A stretch of 61,555 nt of DNA. It comes from JANQLU01 sp964434955. GTDB taxonomy: Bacteria > Planctomycetota > Planctomycetia > Pirellulales > Pirellulaceae. The notes under the pieces were generated by a model that worked only from the letters and a program-made list of their open reading frames with translations, was not told where the DNA came from and did no database searches. The stretch lies in NCBI GenBank assembly GCA_964434955.1, contig CAYSXI010000010.1, forward strand, positions 1-61,555, written 5' to 3'. The translations under genes and the position numbers were made by a program. Position 1 is the first letter of the stretch; each line of letters starts with the position of its first letter. Of the stretch, positions 8,057 through 16,836 are shown in pieces.

Positions 8057-8102
8057 AGCCAGCAACAATCTGACATCGGTGTTGACTTCGATCGCCTACG
8101 AT

Positions 8103-8121
8103 TCAGTGATTTCATCACTGA
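8103..8121 (+). promoter_or_regulatory. Hairpin abutting the ribosome site of the LRR gene
   Basis: TCAGTGAT (8103-8110) and ATCACTGA (8114-8121) form a perfect 8-bp stem with a 3-nt loop. Its last base touches the AGAGGTG ribosome site (8121-8127) of the gene starting at 8134, so it could restrain or position the ribosome. Confidence 0.5.
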
Positions 8122-8133
8122 GAGGTGCCCGCG

Positions 8134-9117
8134 ATGAATTCCTTGACTGAAAAGAAAGCCAAACGGATTCGGCTAAGTTTGCGTGGCTTGCTGATCTTTG
8201 TTGTGCTTTTCGTTTGCCTGTCCGGTTGGTACATGAATCGGGTCCACGAGCAACGCAAGGCCGTTCATTGGGTCAAGAAAAACGGCGGCACGATAACCTA
8301 TGCGTACCAGCGCGAGGATCCCAACGCAAAAAATCCGATCCCTTCTTGGATTGTCAATATTCTGGGGCAGGATTTTTTTAGTACGGTCATCCAGGTCGAC
8401 TTGGGAGGGACGGGGATCACGGAGCTGGAACCGTTGGGAACGTTGAGCAAGTTGGAGGTGGCCTATCTCCAGTACAACCCGCTGAACGATATTACCCCGC
8501 TGGCCAAACTGAAAAACCTGGAAGTCTTGAGGCTGGAAAGTACCGACGAAACCCAAATTGATGACATTTCGGCGCTCTCGGGTCTTACCAAACTCCGGTT
8601 GTTGCTACTTCGGGGCAACCAGATTCATGATCTTTCGCCGCTTTCCAAGTTGACTCATTTGGAGAATTTGTGGATCGCTGATACCCAAGTTGACGATCTT
8701 GAGCCGCTTTCCGGGCTGCCTCGTCTAAAGTCACTCAACCTGAACAACACGAGGGTTGCCGACCTGTCTCCTTTAAAAGAACTTGGCGAGTTGCAGGTTC
8801 TTCAGTTGAGCAATACGCAGGTTCGCGATCTTTCGCCGCTCAAGAATCTGACCAAACTTGAGGATTTGCGATTTGACGGCGCGCCGGTGGATGATGTTTC
8901 AGAACTTGCCAGATTGAAATCGTTGAAATGGCTCGTTCTTCACAAAACCAATGTCAAAGATGTTGAGCCGTTGAAGGATCTTGAGTCGCTCACGTTTCTC
9001 GAATTGGGCGGATTGGAAATCAATGAAGAACAACTCGACCTTCTACGGAAGTCGCTATCGCCGGAGTGTTCGATCAACACGGAGCCGGTGATTGATCGAA
9101 CGCGTTTGGACCACTAA
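8134..9117 (+). CDS. Leucine-rich-repeat protein with N-terminal membrane anchor
   Basis: 327 residues from the ATG at 8134 (AGAGGTG site 7 nt upstream; a GTG three codons earlier lies within that site). After a basic start (KKAKRIRLSLRG) residues about 17-33 form one membrane helix (LLIFVVLFVCLSGWYMN). From about residue 85 come roughly nine repeats of 22-23 residues of the internalin/SDS22 type, for example LSKLTHLENLWIADTQVDDL and LKELGELQVLQLSNTQVRDL. These build a curved solenoid used for protein binding, presumably on the outer face. No catalytic domain is attached. Such LRR proteins are abundant in planctomycetes and their partners are mostly unknown. It is convergent with the PEP-CTERM gene that ends 18 bp away. 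Confidence 0.88.
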   Translation: MNSLTEKKAKRIRLSLRGLLIFVVLFVCLSGWYMNRVHEQRKAVHWVKKNGGTITYAYQREDPNAKNPIPSWIVNILGQDFFSTVIQVDLGGTGITELEPLGTLSKLEVAYLQYNPLNDITPLAKLKNLEVLRLESTDETQIDDISALSGLTKLRLLLLRGNQIHDLSPLSKLTHLENLWIADTQVDDLEPLSGLPRLKSLNLNNTRVADLSPLKELGELQVLQLSNTQVRDLSPLKNLTKLEDLRFDGAPVDDVSELARLKSLKWLVLHKTNVKDVEPLKDLESLTFLELGGLEINEEQLDLLRKSLSPECSINTEPVIDRTRLDH

Positions 9118-9134
9118 GGCATCAACGACCGGCT

Positions 9135-12100
9135 CTATGTCCTCGGCTTTTCAAAAGCCACGGCCGGCGTAGTACGGCGAAAGCGATTCATCAAGATCAA
9201 TACCAATGAAACCAGCAAAAGCCAGGTTGCACGCGGTTCTGGTACCGTCGTGAAGTTTGCAAAGGCGATGCCAATCGATCCGGCTTCGCCAAAATGAGTC
9301 CCTTCCACGAGTGCATAAGACGCGCCAACGAAGCTGCCATTTGCCATGGCATCAATGAATTCTTGTTCCGTCAATTGTTGACCTTCAAGAACACCGATCA
9401 ACTCAAGGTTGTCCAGCGCTTCTCCGGAAAGAAGGTTACTGTTGTCGCCAACTCCGATCAGTTTGACGTATCCACTTCCAAGACCCAGTCGGCCATATTC
9501 GCTAAAGTTCAACTTGCCGACGTTTCCATCACCAAACAGATCAAACGCGGCAAACTGATTGGAAATCTCAATGGTCATCTCATCCCGAAACTTGATTTCG
9601 CCGAATCGGGTGATAAACAGATTGCCGACGATATCCAGATCCCCCTCACGAGAAGTCAAAACACCGTCGCTCAAGCCGTAGATGCCGTCACCCGTAATCT
9701 CAATGGAATTGACGCGGAGTTCGCCACCCTGGTGGAAAAAATCTGTCGCCGAAGAGAGCCCGCTATCGTTGATGATGAGCGAATCGGTTACGACCAGCGC
9801 GTCATCCGAGAGCACCAAGCTGGATTCAGCGCCCCCAGCCGTTTCCAGCCTGATCTGATTGGTGATGATCTCGGCGGTTCCTGAAACCGTTACTTCCGTG
9901 ACCAGGAACTCGTCGACGAGATTTCCAATGGTAAGTTGTTCCGTTCTGGTTTTTCCGCCTCGAAAGTCGCCGAAGGCATTTTCGATATTGAATCCAAATG
10001 TCGCATCAACGATGCCGCCTGTTTGCTCGAATGAAGCCGAAGAGTCATTGTCGGTATCGCCAACGTTGATGGTTCCGGCGACATTCAGGTTGCCACCTGT
10101 CACTTCGTGAACAACATTTCGATTAATGAGGTTCCGACCGACATTCATGGTTCCGCCTTCCTGGTTGAACTCTGCCGAAACGGTGTCGACGTTTCCAAAA
10201 AGGACGTCCTGTTCTGCAGACAGCGTTCCGCCGGACAGGTTGTACAGGGTTTCCCCTTCGCCCCGGATGTCGATGTCAACTTTGGAATGGACGGTGCCTC
10301 CGGTTTGATTGATCAAAACACTTCGTGAAGCGGCCGTTGAGTCGTTTCCAAAGATCATCTGCTGGTCGGACTCGATTGCTCCATCGGAAATGTTGGCGAT
10401 GATCCCGCGTTGAAACTCGATATTGTTGGTGGCTCGAAGCGTACCTCCATTCATGTTCAATGTGTTGGAGGTTGTTGCTGGAGAGAAACCGTCAAAGCGG
10501 ACGTTCTCTGCCGTGAATTGTCCCGCGTTCATGTTGAACTCTGTGGTCGAGCTACTGCCTCCGAAATTGGCGTTGTTCGCGATGTTGACTTGTCCGCCAT
10601 TCACGTTGAACGTCGCGTTTCCACGAACGTTCCCCGTGGACGAATCTCCAGCAACATTGACGATTGCGTTGTCATTAATCGTAACGGTGGCAGTGCTCTC
10701 GACGTTGGCGGATGCGACAAGAAAATTGTCAGTAACGTTGAGCTGCGCGTTGTTGGTCAAATCCAGGGACCCGTTGGCTCCGGCGCCCTGAGCGATCGAG
10801 AGAAACGTCGTAGTCGTGGTTGAGTCACCTTCAAGTGTCAGCGTCCCGGCGCCATTGAGAGCCAGGAATATCCCGTTGAAGTCTGCGGTGGCCACGTCGC
10901 TAATTCTGACATCGCCAATCGAGTTTGCGTTTCGCGCAATTTGCAACTGTTGACCAGTTATTTTGCCTTCTGCGTTCACATTGAGAACGCCTTTTCCATC
11001 GCGTCCGATGAAAATGTTATTGAGAGAATCAAATCGAGCACTGTCAGTTACCGTCATGGTTCCGACGCCGTCTGCATTGACTCCAACAAAGGTTGCGTCA
11101 TTCGCTTTTCCGGAGGAGAACTCGCCAAATTCGATCTCTCCCTGGCCAGAGACTCCGACTTGCAGTTGGCCGGTTTCAAGGTTCGTAAGAAGTTGGGTTT
11201 CGAGACGGCCAAAACCACCCGATTGCTGTCCGATGATCGTAGGACCGAATACAGACAAGTTGGCATCATCCGTCAGGGAAACGGTCGAACTGCCTTCGAC
11301 ACCGATCACAAATCCGTTCAGATCGACGGTTCCCGATTGAAAGATAACTTCGGCATCCGAGGAAACGCCGGCAAAAAAAGTGTCGGCGTCCAGCGTTCCA
11401 TTGATCAACTTCATTCGATTATTGTTACCGGCCAAGCCCATGGAAATATCTCCGGCAATGTCGACCACCGCGTTGTTGTCGATCACAAATTCCACATCCC
11501 CCCGGTTATCCGACCCGATCGTCAAGCTCCCGGCTTCCAGCCGACTATTGCCTGAGAAGGACATGAATGTACTCAGGTTATCTTCACCGATAACGAACAA
11601 TCCGTTTTCGACGTCAACAACACCATCCGTCGCGAGAAACTCACCGGCGCGAAAATTGATGAAGCCATTGGTTCCCGTGGCCGTCAGAGTTCCCCCGGAG
11701 ATTCTGGTAAAGGAATTTCCGTTAAAGTTAAAGCGATCCGCTTGCACGCTGGCCGAGTCGCTAATCAACGTGTCGGTGTCGGAGCCAAAATCTCCGGCCA
11801 CCACGAACTGGGCATTGTTCGAAAAGGCAGCGGCTTCACCACTGCTCGAGAAGTCCCTTTGCAGGTTGGCCGTGCCACCGGACTGGATGTAAATTCCGTC
11901 ATTGGCGATCGAGAAATCGCCTAAGTTCACGTTGAGTTGTCCGCCCGTCTGATTCAAGACGCCATTGGTTCGAATAAAGATGCCATCCGTGAGACCCTGG
12001 GCGTTAATCGTTCCCCCGGAAAAGTCGACACGGGCACCGGCACTGAGAAATCCGATGTCCAGGTTTCCGGTGAACGTTCCATTGCGCATTTCAAGCAGGG

Positions 12101-12557
12101 CCAGGGAATCGGAGAATCGACCGACGCGGATGTTTCCTTCGATCGTTCCCGTTGTGTCAAAAAGAACCGACCCGGCCGAGTTTTCAGAGCCGGCAATGAA
12201 CAGGAAACTGCCAACGCTTAGGCTGCCTGACCCGGTCACCTCAAGTCGGCCAGCGCCAGGCAATCCACCGTCAAAATCACCGACAATCAAATTGACCGAC
12301 GTTTCTGCAAGTCCATTTCCGATTTGCACCACGTTTCCATTGGAAATGTGCGTATTGGTGTGGTTATCATTTCCTCGCGGGCGATCGTTATTGCCGAATT
12401 CATCTTGCCAAATCAGGTCATTGAACCAGTTCCCCGATGCAATGGACTGATTGCCATCGATTTGCCCATTGACCTGATTTGAACAAAGAAGGACCCCGGA
12501 AAGGCCAAGCGCCGCATAGACGATGCAAAAACGCAGTTGAAACTTGAATTGGAACAT
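9135..12557 (-). CDS. Giant PEP-CTERM repeat protein (autotransporter-like beta-helix)
   Basis: About 1140 residues. I prefer the ATG at 12557 because a signal peptide follows it (about 20-30 residues, FCIVYAALGLSGVLLCSNQV); a longer reading to 12599 is possible. The body is a long run of imperfect repeats rich in Gly, Asn, Thr and Asp, with recurring units like TFNVNGGQVNIANNANFGG, LNMNGGTLRATNNIEFQRG and EFNQEGGTMNVGRNLINRN, as in pectin-lyase or autotransporter-type beta-helices. The C-terminus is a PEP-CTERM sorting signal: VPEPRATW, a hydrophobic helix LLLVSLVLILMNRF, then RRTT. Such proteins are exported and processed by an exosortase, none of which lies in the window. It diverges from an ECF sigma gene. 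Long antisense frames inside it are composition artefacts. Confidence 0.9.
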   Translation of the reverse strand: MFQFKFQLRFCIVYAALGLSGVLLCSNQVNGQIDGNQSIASGNWFNDLIWQDEFGNNDRPRGNDNHTNTHISNGNVVQIGNGLAETSVNLIVGDFDGGLPGAGRLEVTGSGSLSVGSFLFIAGSENSAGSVLFDTTGTIEGNIRVGRFSDSLALLEMRNGTFTGNLDIGFLSAGARVDFSGGTINAQGLTDGIFIRTNGVLNQTGGQLNVNLGDFSIANDGIYIQSGGTANLQRDFSSSGEAAAFSNNAQFVVAGDFGSDTDTLISDSASVQADRFNFNGNSFTRISGGTLTATGTNGFINFRAGEFLATDGVVDVENGLFVIGEDNLSTFMSFSGNSRLEAGSLTIGSDNRGDVEFVIDNNAVVDIAGDISMGLAGNNNRMKLINGTLDADTFFAGVSSDAEVIFQSGTVDLNGFVIGVEGSSTVSLTDDANLSVFGPTIIGQQSGGFGRLETQLLTNLETGQLQVGVSGQGEIEFGEFSSGKANDATFVGVNADGVGTMTVTDSARFDSLNNIFIGRDGKGVLNVNAEGKITGQQLQIARNANSIGDVRISDVATADFNGIFLALNGAGTLTLEGDSTTTTTFLSIAQGAGANGSLDLTNNAQLNVTDNFLVASANVESTATVTINDNAIVNVAGDSSTGNVRGNATFNVNGGQVNIANNANFGGSSSTTEFNMNAGQFTAENVRFDGFSPATTSNTLNMNGGTLRATNNIEFQRGIIANISDGAIESDQQMIFGNDSTAASRSVLINQTGGTVHSKVDIDIRGEGETLYNLSGGTLSAEQDVLFGNVDTVSAEFNQEGGTMNVGRNLINRNVVHEVTGGNLNVAGTINVGDTDNDSSASFEQTGGIVDATFGFNIENAFGDFRGGKTRTEQLTIGNLVDEFLVTEVTVSGTAEIITNQIRLETAGGAESSLVLSDDALVVTDSLIINDSGLSSATDFFHQGGELRVNSIEITGDGIYGLSDGVLTSREGDLDIVGNLFITRFGEIKFRDEMTIEISNQFAAFDLFGDGNVGKLNFSEYGRLGLGSGYVKLIGVGDNSNLLSGEALDNLELIGVLEGQQLTEQEFIDAMANGSFVGASYALVEGTHFGEAGSIGIAFANFTTVPEPRATWLLLVSLVLILMNRFRRTTPAVAFEKPRT

Positions 12558-12665
12558 GGCGAGAAGACAATTATTTTGGACCTTTAAGATCGGCCGCATT
12601 CGGCCGTTGCAAGTCTTTCCGCCTGTTCTGGAAAACCTGACTCAGAATTTTTTAAATTCCTCAAA

Positions 12666-12695
12666 TTGACCGCGACAAGCTCGTGCAATCAAAAT
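12666..12695 (+). promoter_or_regulatory. Possible sigma70-type promoter for the ECF sigma gene
   Basis: TTGACC at 12666-12671 and CAAAAT at 12690-12695 with an 18-bp spacer lie 40 bp upstream of the TTG start at 12735. The match is partial and planctomycete promoters are poorly defined. Confidence 0.3.
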
Positions 12696-12734
12696 AGAGC
12701 CATCCGAGTATTGAAACCTTGAAGTACAAGTAAG

Positions 12735-13346
12735 TTGAACAGTCCCTCTCAAACCAATCTAAGCTTGCTAAGTCGGTTGCGTCACCAACCGGACGATTAT
12801 CATTCGTGGCAGACCTTCGTTTCCATTTATGGGCCTCGAATCAAAGCCTGGTGCAAAAACTGGGGTTTGCAGGCGTCGGATGCGGATGACGTCGCGCAGG
12901 ACGTTTTGTTGGCATTGGCCAAGCAGATGAAAGAATTCGAGTATGATCCGAAAGGACGATTTCGCAGTTGGCTAAAAACCATTGCCTATCGGGCGTGGGT
13001 GGATTTCGTGAAAAAACGGAAGCCGGAGGTTCAGGCTCCCGAAAACGGTTCGCTCGACGCAATCCTGGAGAAAACGGAAACCCAGAACGACTTCCTGACA
13101 CGCATGGATGACGAAAGCGAACGACTATTGCTGGAAGAAGCAATGCTCAATGTTCGAAAGCGAGTCGAGAATAACAGCTGGCGAGCATTTGAAATGACGG
13201 CGATCGAGGGCAAGTCAGGGCAGGAGACAGCTGCCCACCTGGAAATGCCGGTGACGGCGATCTACAAAGCCAAAAGCCGGATCCAGGAAATGTTACGTTC
13301 GGAAATCCGGAAACTGGATCAGCCATTCTTCGCCGAGCCGGACTGA
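12735..13346 (+). CDS. ECF-type RNA polymerase sigma factor
   Basis: 203 residues. Region 2 is seen as SWQTFVSIYGPRIKAW, then DADDVAQDVLLALAKQM and FRSWLKTIAYRAWVDFVKKR (core binding and -10 recognition). Region 4 covers about 130-190 with the helix-turn-helix GQETAAHLEMPVTAIYKAKS (-35 recognition). The start is a TTG at 12735; no ATG lies in a better place. Its stop is 38 bp from a Ser/Thr kinase with an anti-sigma-like zinc motif, the usual planctomycete pairing in which the kinase or its head domain controls the sigma factor. It diverges from the giant PEP-CTERM gene, a natural candidate target. The regulon is unknown. Confidence 0.92.
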   Translation: MNSPSQTNLSLLSRLRHQPDDYHSWQTFVSIYGPRIKAWCKNWGLQASDADDVAQDVLLALAKQMKEFEYDPKGRFRSWLKTIAYRAWVDFVKKRKPEVQAPENGSLDAILEKTETQNDFLTRMDDESERLLLEEAMLNVRKRVENNSWRAFEMTAIEGKSGQETAAHLEMPVTAIYKAKSRIQEMLRSEIRKLDQPFFAEPD

Positions 13347-13384
13347 AAAATGAGTCAGGTTTTGTGTTTCCAATCGAATGATTC

Positions 13385-16300
13385 TTGTTTGAGCCAATCC
13401 GCGAAACGTCCCACTTGATACCCGTGAACTTCGAATCATCTGATCTTTCGAATTGTCCTTCCCAGGAGCTGCTCAATCAGCTTTTGCTGGGCAAGCTAGA
13501 CGTTGCTGAAGAATCCGCGGTCGAAACCCATCTTTCTGAGTGCACACGTTGTGAATCCGTGATGGAAGAACTTTCCAACAGCGCGGAGATAGACCGGTGG
13601 AAGTCGCTGCTCAGCTTAGGCAGCTCGGGTGCTTCCGGTTTCGACATCGATTCCAATTTGGCCAAGGCCTTTCCCGAGAGACACGCACATCCCACGGCTC
13701 GCCCAACCGCGGAGTTTGCGGGTTTTGAGATCATCGAACTTTGTGGTCGCGGTGGCATGGGAACGGTTTACAAGGCACAGCAACACAGCCCTTCTCGGAT
13801 CGTCGCAATCAAGGTGCTGAATGAAGTTGATCCAAAAACCGAGAGCCTTCGTCGGTTCTTTCGAGAAGCGGATTCCATTGCCCAGATTCAACATGAGAAT
13901 GTACTCAAGATCTTCGAGGTTGCAGAACGGAACGCGAATCCCTACCTGGTTCTCGAACATGTCGATGGCCCCAGCTTGGCCCAATGGCTTAATCGTCAGC
14001 CGATTGCTCCCGGTCTTGCGGCAAGGATTGGCCGCGAGATTTCCGCAGGAATCGCAGCAGCGCATCGAAAAGGAGTGGTTCACCGGGACTTGAAGCCCGC
14101 GAATATCCTGTTGAAATCGATTGAGAACGACGAACGCATCAAGGGGGCAATTCCGGGCGACGACGATCTCGCTTTTACGCCCAAGGTCGCCGATTTCGGT
14201 TTGGCCAAAAATCTTGATAGCGACGACCAAACCAAGACGAGTCAATTTGCCGGAACCCCGGCCTATATGTCACCCGAACAGATTCTGCACGCCAAAAAGG
14301 TTGATTTTCGCGCAGACGTCTATTCGTTTGGGGCAATTCTCTACGAAATGCTGGTTGGTTTCCCACCCTTTCGCGCAACGGATCCTTATCGCCTTTTTCG
14401 GAAAATCGAGACAGAAGAACCCGCTCGAATCCGAAAAGAAAACTCGGCGATTCCAAGCGAACTCGAGGCGATTTGTTTGAAATGTCTGGAGAAGGACCCT
14501 GGGAAACGGTATGCGGATGCACTGGAACTGTCTGAGGAATTGGACTGTTTCCTTCAAGGCAAACCTGTCAAAGCCAAACCTGTTTCTACTTTTTCACGAT
14601 CCGTTAAATGGATCAAACGCAATCCGGCTCGATCCATTTCTGTGGCGACTGCGACCATTGCGATTCTGATTGGCTTGGTTTCCTGGACACTGTTTACCAA
14701 CCGGATCACCCATCTCAATCGGGATCTTGCGGTGGCCAACGGTGATTTGAAGGAACAGAAAAAAATTGCGGTCCGTCGACTTGAAATTGCGAATGATCAA
14801 CGGGCAATTACCGATGCGGTCAACCGTTTTCTGCAGGATGATTTGCTTCGTCAAGCGGCTTCCGAGTCGCAAATTGATTGGCTTGTCAACGAAGGAATGG
14901 GCCCGACAACATTCAGGAAAGATCCAACGTTGGTCCAGATTCTCGATCGAGTGGCCGAAAAGATCGCTAACAATCAAACACCGTTTGAAAACCGCCCGGT
15001 CGTTCGAGCTGAACTGATGAAAACCGTTGGCGAAACTTACTTGTCCCTCGGAAGTTTGACGAAAGCTCAGGAACTTTTGTTGCAGGCGGCCGAAATATTC
15101 AAAGGCCGCGAGGGTTCGGAGTTGCGGCTGATAGATACAAAAATGGCGCTGGCTCGGAATCGGTACCAACTGGGAGATCATCGCAATGCAATCAGTCTCT
15201 TGAAAAGCGTTGGATCCGACCTGCAATCCGTCAAACTGGACCTGACCGATGAAAAGCGACTCTTGAAATCGCTTCAGGCCGATCGAGAATTGGCGGATGT
15301 TTACGTTGGGATCGACAATCACCTCGACCAGGCAATCGATTTGGCGAAGAATTCGCACGAGCAGTTTCGAGCGATTCTTGGCGAAGACGATCCGGAGACC
15401 ATGAAAGCCGAAATAACTTTGGGCAAGGCCCTGCTCGACCTGGGACAATTTGAAGCGGGAATTGCCCGGCTAGAATCGTCGATTGCCAGCGCGAGTCGCA
15501 AGTATGGCGAAAAGCACCCGGCCACCATGGGCGCCCGATTTGAGTTGGCGAACGGATATTACCGTTCGCTGAAATTTTCTGACGCCTTTCAATCGTTCGA
15601 TTCAGTTTGGAAGGACGCAGTTGAGATTCTCGGTGAAGAACACCCGACAACGGTCTACTACCAGGTCCACTCCGCTTTTGCACTTTGGGAGGACACTGGC
15701 CGGTCGATCTCGGAACAGGACCGACGCTCCAAAGCGCAGGAGCAAATGGCGGAAGCTCAAGTCATTTTTGACAGGGTTTATCCCGAGACTCATCCCATTC
15801 ATGCATCCGTTGCCATGTATCGTTCGGAAATTCTTACGAGCTTGGGCAAGCACGATCGGGCAGTTGAGATTGTCAAAACGTTGCTGGAAAAAACACGTTT
15901 GCTGCCTGGTGAATTCATTAATCGCATTTGCCGGCTTCAGATCGCGAAAGCAAAAGCGCTTCGTTCCCGCGGGGATCGTGAACTAGCTGAATCCGAGCTT
16001 CTCGAATGTACCGATCGATTAAAATCCAACGGGCTGCATGAAACGCTGTTTTACATTGACGCTCAATTGACAATGGGGCAGCTTTTGATTGACCAAAGAA
16101 AGTTCGACAAGGCGATCGAAATCCTGGATGAAGCTTACCGAGGGCTTGAAGACGGAATCGGTAACGGGCGTGGGGAAACGACACGACTAAAGATCGGCCT
16201 CGGGTTGATGCGAGCCTACATGTCTAAGCGTGACCATGCGGGATGCGAAAAATTCGCGACCGCATTTTTGAAAACAATCGACCAGGAACTTCCAGAGACT

Positions 16301-16678
16301 TCGACCGCCCTGCTGACCGTGCAACAAGGTCTCGGCGTCGCTCTCGCACATCAGAAGAAATGGAAAGAGGCGATACCCGTCTACGCGGCCACCGCGGAAA
16401 AGTACATTGCGACCTATCCGCGTCGATACCAGGGCTATCGATTCCTGACCTTCCAAGGCAATGCATTGATGGCCATGAAACGAACCGAGGAAGCCGAAAA
16501 AGTTTTATTGCGTGCCTGGAAAGGTCTTGTCGCAACCCAGGAATCCTTTGCTTCGGATTCCCTGAAGAAATCGGTTTATGCGGAAACCATTGGGCAGCTG
16601 ATCCGTCTTTACCAAATGCTGGATCAACCTGAAGATGTAAAAAAATGGAAAGCGAAGCTTGCCGAATTTTCCGGCTGA
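13385..16678 (+). CDS. Receptor-like Ser/Thr protein kinase with zinc-finger head and TPR tail
   Basis: 1097 residues if the TTG at 13385 is used; the start is uncertain. Residues 49-56 hold H-x3-C-x2-C (HLSECTRC), the ZAS motif of zinc-binding anti-sigma factors. The kinase domain runs from about 114 to 390: GRGGMGTVY loop, catalytic VVHRDLKPANILL, ADFGLAKN, and the activation-segment end GTPAYMSPEQ, all intact. A single membrane helix follows (about 417-436, ISVATATIAILIGLVSWTLF). The outer part of about 650 residues is built of TPR-like helical pairs (TYLSLGSLTKAQELLLQAAE, ALLDLGQFEAGIARLESSI). The gene follows the ECF sigma by 38 bp, so an ECF/kinase module that senses an outside cue through the TPR region is likely. 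Confidence 0.93.
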   Translation: MFEPIRETSHLIPVNFESSDLSNCPSQELLNQLLLGKLDVAEESAVETHLSECTRCESVMEELSNSAEIDRWKSLLSLGSSGASGFDIDSNLAKAFPERHAHPTARPTAEFAGFEIIELCGRGGMGTVYKAQQHSPSRIVAIKVLNEVDPKTESLRRFFREADSIAQIQHENVLKIFEVAERNANPYLVLEHVDGPSLAQWLNRQPIAPGLAARIGREISAGIAAAHRKGVVHRDLKPANILLKSIENDERIKGAIPGDDDLAFTPKVADFGLAKNLDSDDQTKTSQFAGTPAYMSPEQILHAKKVDFRADVYSFGAILYEMLVGFPPFRATDPYRLFRKIETEEPARIRKENSAIPSELEAICLKCLEKDPGKRYADALELSEELDCFLQGKPVKAKPVSTFSRSVKWIKRNPARSISVATATIAILIGLVSWTLFTNRITHLNRDLAVANGDLKEQKKIAVRRLEIANDQRAITDAVNRFLQDDLLRQAASESQIDWLVNEGMGPTTFRKDPTLVQILDRVAEKIANNQTPFENRPVVRAELMKTVGETYLSLGSLTKAQELLLQAAEIFKGREGSELRLIDTKMALARNRYQLGDHRNAISLLKSVGSDLQSVKLDLTDEKRLLKSLQADRELADVYVGIDNHLDQAIDLAKNSHEQFRAILGEDDPETMKAEITLGKALLDLGQFEAGIARLESSIASASRKYGEKHPATMGARFELANGYYRSLKFSDAFQSFDSVWKDAVEILGEEHPTTVYYQVHSAFALWEDTGRSISEQDRRSKAQEQMAEAQVIFDRVYPETHPIHASVAMYRSEILTSLGKHDRAVEIVKTLLEKTRLLPGEFINRICRLQIAKAKALRSRGDRELAESELLECTDRLKSNGLHETLFYIDAQLTMGQLLIDQRKFDKAIEILDEAYRGLEDGIGNGRGETTRLKIGLGLMRAYMSKRDHAGCEKFATAFLKTIDQELPETSTALLTVQQGLGVALAHQKKWKEAIPVYAATAEKYIATYPRRYQGYRFLTFQGNALMAMKRTEEAEKVLLRAWKGLVATQESFASDSLKKSVYAETIGQLIRLYQMLDQPEDVKKWKAKLAEFSG

Positions 16679-16836
16679 CATGGGAGCGCGCATCGCAGGT
16701 TTCTTGAATTACTTGCTTGCAACATTCCGCCGCCTTACGATGATGGCGAGCTCCTATTTGTTTCAGCTCGATGGACGGGGAATTGCCGTCGGACGCTCCT
16801 CTTACTACTGAGATCCCATTTTTTTACTGAGATCCA

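Noticed and set aside
9294..12450. Several long + strand open frames (up to about 200 codons) opposite the giant PEP-CTERM gene
   Set aside because: They are antisense to a clear repeat protein; composition of Gly/Asn/Thr repeats leaves the other strand free of stops.
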